Shown here piece after piece: positions 55,421 to 64,000 of a stretch of DNA of 64,000 nucleotides. Made by a program: the position numbers and the translations under genes. A model generated the notes under the pieces. The model was not told where the DNA came from. It worked only from the letters and a program-made list of their open reading frames with translations, and ran no database searches. Position 1 is the first letter of the stretch; the number at the start of each line of letters is the position of its first letter. Source of the DNA: Gracilariopsis chorda (Eukaryota > Rhodophyta > Florideophyceae > Gracilariales > Gracilariaceae); the NCBI GenBank assembly GCA_003194525.1, contig NBIV01000173.1, forward strand, positions 1 through 64,000, written 5' to 3'.

Positions 55421-56619
55421 TCGGCCGAGTTTTCACTACGGTTTGAAAAATGTTATTTCTTCCAATAGGCGGTTGACCACCTTGCTCAAATTATCCGCTC
55501 GGGCGAATTGCAAGTATCCAGTAAAGCTTGCAATGCTTTGCGACAAGCACCCCCGCAATTTGACGGAGCGCCGGTCGTTGTTTTGGCTTAAGTATTATAT
55601 TCCACTGGTTTGTAGAGAGACTCGGGCGAATCGCTTGCCCACATACTCAGAAACTAGAAAAATACCAGCCATTCGAGTTCAAAAATCTGACCGATATGAA
55701 GTACGAGGCTCTTGAAGAGCTACGGCGACCCCTCATATGGGGGCCTATAATCGCACTTTATTGAAAAGGTCATATATACGTCCTGGACATGGACGCTTGT
55801 AATACCCATGTCGGATGCAGTCTCCTCCAAGAGCATCCTAAGAGCGAATTTCTCCCGATCTGTTACTAAAACCACTCACTAACAAAGCCCGAGCGGGCCT
55901 ACTACACCGCCAAACAGAAATGTTTGGCCGTCATGTGGGCTTTTCCTCACCTCTGACCGTACTTGAAAGGTACATGGTTCACAGTCCGTACAGACTGTCA
56001 CGAATTATGATGGATTCTGAGTTTAGCAGGTGTGCTTGGACGGTTAACGAGATAGAGAGTCCTTCTCATGGTATACCAATATGACGTAGATCACAGACCG
56101 GGAGTGAGCCCCCAAGCAGCCGCTGCGCTCTCTAAATTCCGTAAGGATCAGGACGACACGGAACCACTGCAACATGAAGTACCATCCATGGTGACTGACA
56201 CTACGATTGAGACGGACAACCAATATACTGTGGCTATGGTAGTTTGGGACAGTAGAGAGGAGATCATAATAATGGACTGGCCGCAAAACAAACCGAAAAG
56301 GATAGTACTCCCATCAGTACTCTAGGTCAATGTAAAGATGCAAGAAATCGCCCCGATTATGATGGAAGAGGTCGTCTCGGAACGGGAGGATGATTCTATA
56401 TTCAATTCCGCTCTGGCACGGAGACGGCAGATGCTAATTGAATATTAACCGAAACGTGGTATTAATACGGAATGCTCCACGAGATGAAGCTCTCCAAAGG
56501 TACATAATGGAAACCCTGCACCCAGGCTATTATACCTGTCTCAATACCTGCGGTTCGCGAGACAACCCGGCGCAACGAAGATGTACTCCGCGCTGCGACG
56601 GAATTATTACTGGTCTTGA

Positions 56620-57060
56620 ATGATCAATAACGTGTTTTACACCGTCCTGGTTTATCGCACTTGTGTCTTCACACGAGCGAGCTGCGAGCGCCATGAAAAG
56701 GTTTTGAAGCATTTGTCCGTAGCCAGTGCGCTGACATTCTTCGCAATGGACATTTTCGGTCCATTCACAATGTACAAAAAATACCACCAGTATCTTGTGG
56801 TCATTACCGATCGATTTAAAAAGTTCTGCCCAGCGGTACCCTTGAAATGTAGTAAAGCCACAGCCGTAGGTGAGGCTTTCTTGGAAAGGTGTTTCTACCC
56901 GTACGGCATACCATTATAATTGCTGATTGATAACGGGAGTCAATCCGTCTCGAAGTGTTTTGAGGCAGTGTGCAGAATGGTCTGCAAAAAGCACTTGAAC
57001 GCTACGGCTTATCACCTGCAAAAAGAATATGCAGGCCAAACGGTCCAATAAGACGCTCGT
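56620..57060 (+). pseudogene. Ty3 relic integrase core
   Basis: FFAMDIFGPF (first Asp), VVITDRFKKF, then after a stop LIDNGSQSVSKCFEAVCRM (second Asp) and YHLQKEYAGQT (Glu kept, in QKEYAGQ where functional copies have NGQVERFN). Confidence 0.85.
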
Positions 57061-57484
57061 AAAATGGTTCCGGTACGTAGTGACAGAAGACCACACCAGA
57101 TGGTACGGCTACGTGCAACTGTTAATCTATGCATTAAAAATGCAGGGAAAACGAACAAAGTGAACAACGCCGTTTGGTTCCGTACTTTCACGATACCCTC
57201 CCCCAAACTACAGGTCGAGACATCACTGAATGCCATCCCGAAACACTAGCACGAGAATGCCACGATATCAAAGGTAAAGTTGTACATCCTAACGCGACTT
57301 CGAGATGCCCTATCATCCGCTCGGACGAGAACTACACAGTCCCCACGCCAGTATAAAATGGACTTCTGTAAACACCGTCCGGACGTTTGCGACCTTCAAG
57401 CCTGGCGACGGAGTGTATGTCGGCTGACCAGAATGGATGTCGGTAGCGTAGGAGGAACAATTGGACAAGTACACCCGTAAGTAG

Positions 57485-60400
57485 CGGGAACAGATCGCGA
57501 AAACACAACGGCCATTTATGTTGGTAACCGCTACGTACTATGCAGTTCTCCTAAATCAAGAACAGGATGAGTAGTGAAGGAGTAGCACGGGCACCAAGTC
57601 AAGCGATCCGTACAAGGCTTACCAAGGAAGTACCACAACATGTCTCATTTTCTTCTCAAATGTTGATCTGGATGGTCTTCTCGCAGAAGAACCCGCCAAC
57701 CTACCCAAAACGAACTCAACACCATACCTTCATGCGCTGGACGACATTGTGGGACACGAACATGCACGGAACAGAATATGGTACCATGTCCGATGTTTTG
57801 GATACCAGCAAGACTACAACACCGGTTAGCCACCATTTCATATCTGTAACCACTTCGTTGCTCGCCACTGCCGTCGCAAAAGTCGAAAGCGTCCGGTAAA
57901 CTCGTCTTAATCGACCGAAAGAGACGTTCCTCCTTCTAGAGGGGGGAGCGGAACACAAAAGGCGGAGATGTTTTTAGAAACGCCACCAGGCAGAGGATTG
58001 ATCCAAATTGCAGTCAAAAACGTATTTCGTGGGTCCATGCTTGATCTCGGCCGGCACACCCCTCTATCTGTCAATCTATGATTGCCTCTTTCTGGTATAG
58101 GTTTAGCGAGCCGTTAAAATCAGATGACGTTTCGCCCGATATAGTAAATTGAACGCGGGATGAGGAAGAACCACCTGGAATCGCTGATTATACTGACTTC
58201 TTATCTGAACGAAAATCGGCACTGCACTTGTCTTACCATTATTGATCCCAACTGTCTGCTTCAACAAATCAGGTGGGACAATCTGCAAGGAGATAAATCA
58301 GCTCCCGCCTTGCCACCAATCTCCGTCAAAGTTTTACTTCGACTTTGCAAGAATGTGGAGAGAGATCTTAAGCGCCAACTCAGAAGCTTTCATACCGAAC
58401 GGATAACATACGACCGAATGCAATATACAGTTATGCAATCGATTAGACCTTTTTTTTTTTCGTGACCCCGTTTTGGATGCTTGACAAAAAGCAGCGACAT
58501 TGCCCAGACAGCTTAGTCTCTGGGTGCAGTTCAGGTACCATGCCCTTTTTTGACGGGCTGCACTCCAACGTAAAGTTAGGTGCGTTAAAACAACAAATTG
58601 GCCGAAGGACTAAAAGGTTCTGGCCTTGTATTTTGAGTTGTACAAAGCCGCATTTTTGATAGCTTACGGGCCATATTCATGTCTATGAATATGGTATCAT
58701 TCCTCCGCACTCAACTTTTTTGATGTCAATTATTGTAAATGTTGTCCTGAATTATAACGCCCGATCGGTTTGGGAGCAATTGAAGTTCACGAGGCAAATT
58801 TTTTTGACGGTTCAAAAGTCAACCTTCCAAAACAGAGTCATTTTGGACGGTCACGTTATGACCATCGACCGAGCAAATCCCACCTTCATCATCATTCAAA
58901 ATGATTCCAGACTGGCTTTATAGAGCAATAGAAGCCCAAGAAGGCATATGGTTGTCCCTTAGAGCTGGTTTCCGACTCAAAATGCTCGCCAAACTTGTGG
59001 CCGTGCGGAAAATCCGACATTGCTTCGTTCCGGCCCTGGCAGGCCATTCTCTCCACCAGTCACGGACTATGGATCCGAGCGCCGTAGTAAACGGCCTCCG
59101 TATATGACCTAGGTCAGACAAGGAAAGATGAGACTCCTGACCGGTATGAACACTTACACATGGCCGGAAGGAATTGATATTCATTGAAACGATGTGACGT
59201 TTCGTCGACCGCGCAGGAAACGTGGTCATGGTTTCGCCCCGGCTTTGAAAGGCTAAAAAGTGGTTTGGGCATGGGCCCTCATGCCGAAAGGACTAGAGAA
59301 GCTAGGATCACGTACCGTGGAAGAGAGTGCAATCGATCCAAGTACGAATGGATTGAGTCAGTTGCCAGGGTAAAGCAATGCAGATTCTTGAGGTCTTGCT
59401 GGAAGTGGCGAATGACTGCCCAGAATATTCAGCATGGCCTCGCCCCAGCCCTACCAAGCTATATTATCCCCCAGGCACAAAGAGGACTCCCGACTGGTCT
59501 AGAATGTACAGGATACGTTTTCCCTTGAGCATTGGTTCCTGGAACTTTCTCGAAAGATCGATGAAGGAACCTTCCCTTCAGTGGGCTGAACGACCACTTC
59601 ATTTTGCGAGAAGGGCATCGACCAGTCAAAAGAATTGAACATAGTCTTCCGCAGCTTCGAAACACTAAAATATGATCCCAGCACAGTCTCATAGGCCGAA
59701 CAGTGAAAAGAACTGCACAGAAACAAGGTTCCTTAGAATTGAATCTATCATTCGCCCAAGCAGTAACTGTTCGAGATGATGGGGATGAAGTGAAATTCCC
59801 ATGACTGCACCGGGAGTGCAGTGAGTAGTACTGGTCAAAATTACGTTTTGCAAGACCGTTTGGAAGCTCATGTTTCTCAATGACTAACCAGAACGCTCTG
59901 AAAATGTTGGCATAGTATCCCCCCCACCCGGGACAGTCCAAACTGTCATTTGCACGCTGTGGCGCGTGGCCAACCGCACAGAAGGGTTTTTTGTATCTCA
60001 AAGCTGCCAGAAAACCACATGGGTGCACAACTCAGAATTCTGAACGGTCAAGAAAGGTAGATATATGTCCTGGTGGCATTAGGAGAATGACTCCTGGCCA
60101 GGTGGAGTGACGTATTACTCATGGGGCCGGGATGGCAGAGGTGGTTGGAGAATTCCTGGCCAACGTATGCCACATTTTCAAGATAGGTGCTGATGCAGGA
60201 GATACCAATTGCTAGTACGAGTTCCAAGGCATTGTGGCCATATGTTTGAATATATATGTAGTTTATTTCACTTTTAAGGATAGTTACCCTAGTTTAGAGC
60301 GTTTCGTCAGCTATATAGGTTGGCCCAAGTGCCGAAGATCTCTGAGGATTAAATGCAAGCACTTGCCACCATGTATATGCAGTGAGACACCAAAGGTCTC

Positions 60401-61283
60401 CATGCAGTCACTACCAATCTCTTGAACGGTAGGGACTTCAGATACCGCCTTCACATTGCTCCTCCATGCCAGTTGTTTGTTAGGAACAGATATGAAATGG
60501 TTGAGAATTGTTGGAAGTGGATGGTGATGATCCGAGTTGAAAGTGAGAGCATCTACTGGGGTTTATGTAGAGCTTCTAGCTTAGTTCTATCGGTTCCATT
60601 AGTCATTGATAAAATGTTCGTGTTTAACGGCATTATCCTTGGTCGTCTCGTTGGCTTCCATATGTGGGTGGTTGACCAGGTTCAATGCCAGATCTAGCCG
60701 TTTGATGACTTGGCAAAATCCCTAGCTGATGACTTGTTCTATGAATTTGCCAAAATCAGCAACAGACAGCGTCTTGATGATCTGGCATAACCCCAAAGTG
60801 CTCTCATGATGACTTGGCACGGATCTCTTGGGAACCTTCTTTGACCATTTGATCATTGCTGTGCCACGGGGGATGTTTGACAACGTTGCTAGTAGGCAAC
60901 GTGTATTTCGGAGCCAACTTTGTCCACGTGCTTGGTCGGGTGTTTTCTGCCCTAAGCATGTTGCCGTGTCATATTGACAGTATGTGACAAAAGATTTCAA
61001 CTCGGCTTTAAGGCCATGTTGACCTGTCAAATAGGTACCCGATCTCCTCAAAAGATTTAGTGGAATAAAACTAGGAAACGTAGACACACTAGAACTGATC
61101 CTGGCGCTAACGATACTCAAACAAAGGTAAAATAGTGATTAAGTCTAACATTGTTCCCAGTGCCAGTAATAAAACCATAGAATTGCCACCTCAGTGGCTG
61201 GGTCCCTGCCAGTACTACTGACTGGAAGACTACTACTACTGTTGGCCAAAGGTCGTTAGATTCTAGTACAGTGGCTCGCACTG
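57485..61283. other. Non-coding, probable old relics
   Basis: Frames up to 189 codons (59459-60028, minus) show no recognised motif. A T-run lies at about 58449-58461. Around 60690-60820 the words gatgacttggca recur several times, a possible small repeat. Confidence 0.4.
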
Positions 61284-61580
61284 GGTTATGCACACCTGGA
61301 GTCACCGAGAGGGCGGTTATGCCATCTCTATTAAGTGGGCAGGGTTATGCTTCCTCAAGTTCGCCATGAGGGCTGGCGTTTTTATGGCTCCAGGTGGGTT
61401 ATGCCTAGTTGTAGTCACGAGGGGGATGATCATGCCACCTCCATGTAGCCAAGTAAGATAAGTATTCTTGGATTTGAGAGGAGGCCGGCTACGGAACCTT
61501 CGATGTGGCTGGAGGCTTAAATTTGGTTATACCCACTTGGAATCACAAAAAAGGTGATTATGCCACCTACATTTCGCCAA
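61284..61580 (+). repeat. Degenerate minisatellite with ggttatg units
   Basis: ggttatgc/ggttata starts recur at 61284, 61342, 61396 and 61525, each followed by a variant of ctggagtcac, a run of g or a, then gttatgccacct. Unit about 55-65 bp, strongly diverged. Function unknown. Confidence 0.6.
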
Positions 61581-62202
61581 AGTCTTATAACAGTGTTTTG
61601 TAGAGCTCTAGAACTGTAAATGACACCACCTCTCTGTCGCATGTTTGTCATGGTTGTAGAAGGGGAATAATGAAGCAGTAGTTAGTACTACTAATCCAAA
61701 TCACATACGCAGAATGGTTTGAAATGAACGTTCATACAAGATCATGGTATTTTTTTCTTCTGGTGCTGCTCTCACGCTTCATATACTTCCTTCACAAAAT
61801 TTCAAAAGGCCTTTTGGTCATGTATGATATCTGAGTCCATAAATATCCTCCCAGCATGCTTTCTACCCTCAGATAGAAAAGTATAGCATGGAAACCAGTT
61901 TGATGCACAGTCGTTATACTCGACAATTTAGTCGGCGTAGGCATGATGTCTTTTCATTTGCGTCGTCTCCACTATCTCTTCGTCTCGCAGTCCAAATGAA
62001 CAGTACTACTGTATAGATTCTCAATTTATTGAATGTATTGAGTGCATTTTAGCCATCACCTCGCTATCTCCCGTTAAGAATAATCATAATTGAAGAAAGC
62101 CAGTAAACGTCTCGGCACTCCTGTGACGAGTGTTATCTAACACATCATTTCTACTGGTAGTGTAAATGACACATATTAGAGTATCTTGGGCACTTTTCCG
62201 TA
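61581..62202. other. AT-rich spacer, no gene seen
   Basis: No recognisable coding sequence on either strand. Confidence 0.45.
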
Positions 62203-62824
62203 CTAATAGAAACGCTTAAAGTGCCATAAAAGGACCCATAAAAACTTAGAATCGTAAAAAAGTGGTTGCCACCCAATATTGTAGATTGTATATTCCCTGT
62301 TTGGTTGAGTTTTTACTGCTTCATTGATGAGACTTGTGCAACCCACGAAACCCGCAGAAGCAGTTTCTACTGTCATCTCAAACACGTCCTCGTAACTTAA
62401 GCCAAGATAAAGGCCAATAACCAATATTGAATGCAAAAGTTCCATCTTGAGTACAGACAATAGATCCGTTTCCAAAGCAATATTTTTCAGCAAGATTGCA
62501 AACAGGCTTGACTGTGAGTGGTTGCGACCGCAAAGCTACAAAGCTGTAATACACTAAAAGAATTCTATGGGTTCTTTTTAACGCTTCAAGCTCCAGATGT
62601 TTTCTTAGAGAATTACCATGGGCTTCCAAGTTTGCTTTGTCTACAAACGATGTCCTTGTTTGTCTGTACTGCGAATAAGCATGTATAAGCTCCTTAAATA
62701 AACCATTTACGGCAATATTCTTAAGTTTGCCTTCTTGTCCAAACTTACAGTACTCAGCAAGTAAGTTAGGAACAAACGTTGAGCGGAAAGATGTGAAAAA
62801 AGCAAAGTTCTGATATTTTCTCAA
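62203..62824 (-). pseudogene. Unknown protein, broken by one frameshift
   Basis: Two minus-strand frames (62824-62378 and 62493-62203) join at about 62405 into one coherent sequence: helical and basic first half (GLFKELIHAYSQYRQTRTSF, LRKHLELEALKRTHRILL), then CTQDGTFAFNIGLYLGLSYE and ETASAGFVGCTSLINEAVKT. The join restores about 200 residues with ordinary protein composition. No family recognised. Surrounding AT-rich sequence and relics suggest a transposon source. Confidence 0.4.
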
Positions 62825-64000
62825 GTTTTGAATACTTAACTATGGCCTTTGAAGACAGTCAGAAGAGTATCTTCTGAATATTACAAAACTGCGATCCATA
62901 GACTTTCAAACAGATTTTTTTTTTGGTTAGTTCTCATCGTTATATACCTGCTACAGGCGCTGCTTGAATTTGACTGGGGGGATAGACTAACTGCGTTAGA
63001 AGCTTTGTTAGCTTTTCATTTTAAGGAGTCCACGTCCCTCGGATGTGGCGCTGCAATCCAACTGATGGAAGAAGAAAATTTGCGTTTGTGCTTGTGCAAG
63101 TAATGAAGAAGAAATGAGGCTGGATCTTGTGAAGGAATTCTTGCAATATCACCTTTATGGGAGCAGTGAGTTTTGTTTTGAGGTTTCGATGATCTAGGGT
63201 TCTAATGCTGCCGAGCAATGCCAAGCAGTTTCGGCATGACATGGAAAGTATAGTGTTCAATCTAAAAACAATATCTATGGATATATGGATGGTTATGCTG
63301 GGACTTCTGAATCTTTATTCCAGTTGACAGACATAAAATTCTCAATCACGTCATCTTGCCGTCTCTCGAACACCCAAGTTTCTGCATACGTCTCTCTCTG
63401 CGTTTTGCATTGTTTTGGGACGCTTCAACAAACGCTTTCATCACTGCTCCGATAACGGTTCTAGATTTCCTTCCGCTTTCCGCCCTACTGTTAGAATATG
63501 GATACCACGTTCGCCACTTTGTGTCATCATTTTGTATTCTGCATTAGGGGTATTTTCCTGCTGGCGGAATTTCTTGAACTTCCACTGGGTCAGCATTGCC
63601 ATCTGTTTTAATAGTAGCAATGGGTTGCGGGTTGTTCGCTGTCTCGAAGAAAATTGAGTGATACACATGTTTTCAATGCATCTCAGTATAGTGTTCAGTT
63701 TTTCAAGGCATTTGACAGAAACTTTTTGGTGATTGATTCGAGGATGTTCCAAAAGGCATAATATGCATAATAAGATTATTATGGAAATGATGCAGTGATT
63801 AGTAGTCAAAGAGAATAGGATAGTAGGGGGATTCGTCAAGAAAGAAGAGGCAGACGCTAAAAAGTATTACAAAGATCGTACTACGAACGTACAACATGGG
63901 ATAGTGGGTGGTTATTCATGACCTTGAGAGGTTTCGTTGTGAACACCAAGATGACTGCTACTCGTCAATCCCTGGAGAATACTTAAGGTTAATTTCTAAG
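62825..64000. other. AT-rich end of window, no firm gene
   Basis: Short frames only. A minus-strand frame of 132 codons (63441-63839) has no recognisable motif. Confidence 0.4.

Larger units (their letters stand above)
52232..57484 (+). mobile_element. Very old Ty3/gypsy relic, plus strand
   Basis: Blocks in Ty3 order with many stops: gag-like acidic Ser/Glu stretch ending LKQLKPLND (52.45-52.6 kb, matching LKELKPTN of element 1); protease region (HYKVRFLVDL...LISVLDICA near 53.93-54.01 kb, Asp kept); RT (FCVDYCHFNAMTVRNTYLIP at 55.04 kb; DVIIYCRSV at the YLDD site near 55.35 kb); RNase H (VLDMDACNTHVGCSLLQ, YYTAKQKCLAVMWA at 55.79-55.95 kb); integrase (FFAMDIFGPF, LIDNGSQSVSK, HLQKEYAGQT at 56.73-57.05 kb). 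No LTRs or chromodomain found. Confidence 0.85.

Noticed and set aside
59459-60028. 189-codon minus-strand frame
   Set aside because: No motif, no supporting context and odd composition; likely chance in relic DNA.
1-64000. CRISPR arrays, rRNA operons, bacterial-type operons
   Set aside because: None seen; spacing of repeats, presence of introns, LTR elements and LINEs all point to eukaryotic nuclear DNA.

Overview
The window reads as nuclear DNA of a photosynthetic eukaryote with few introns, most likely a red alga (inferred from gene content; no rRNA or organelle marker is present). It holds a plastid-type class I fructose-bisphosphate aldolase with a transit peptide and a 156-bp GT-AG intron, a long-leader (probably plastid) phosphoserine phosphatase, an ARID protein, and a Myb/SANT-like gene of the DUF6818 type common in red algae and oomycetes. 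The host genes are short, mostly uninterrupted, and have C/T-rich leaders.

Layout. 1-10038: a decayed Ty3/gypsy chromovirus on the minus strand whose left LTR lies outside the window. 10157-17024: an island of three host genes (DUF6818-type on minus; ARID-SAP30-like and phosphoserine phosphatase on plus), with a strongly strand-asymmetric GC-rich region at 12.4-13.7 kb. 18.2-22.1 kb: a minus-strand LINE containing a nested 345-bp SINE-like insertion with a 5S-rRNA-like core, followed by a fragment of a related LINE in the opposite orientation. 23312-24667: aldolase. 26.3-31.8 kb: fragments of host-like genes (gelsolin/severin, aminoglycoside-phosphotransferase fold, ubiquitin protease) and a solo LTR with a perfect target duplication. 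31.8-34.4 kb: a broken DNA-transposon-like gene. 35036-45143: a complete Ty3 chromovirus with two LTRs, target duplication, PBS and PPT but broken genes. 45.4-49.2 kb: a Ty1/copia relic on minus. 52.2-57.5 kb: a very old Ty3 relic on plus. 57.5-64 kb: mostly non-coding, with one degenerate minisatellite and one unknown broken gene.

How the parts relate. Over two thirds of the window is retroelement at different stages of decay. The two Ty3 chromoviruses share an architecture that deserves attention: gag and pol are joined by an apparent -1 frameshift with a conserved slip site and a hairpin kept by paired changes, an extra gene lies antisense to pol next to the 3' LTR, and the second element is packed with tiny perfect hairpins. 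Among the host genes, the most unusual is a single protein with an N-terminal ARID domain and a C-terminal SAP30-like Sin3-binding domain, which suggests a DNA-binding subunit of a histone deacetylase complex.
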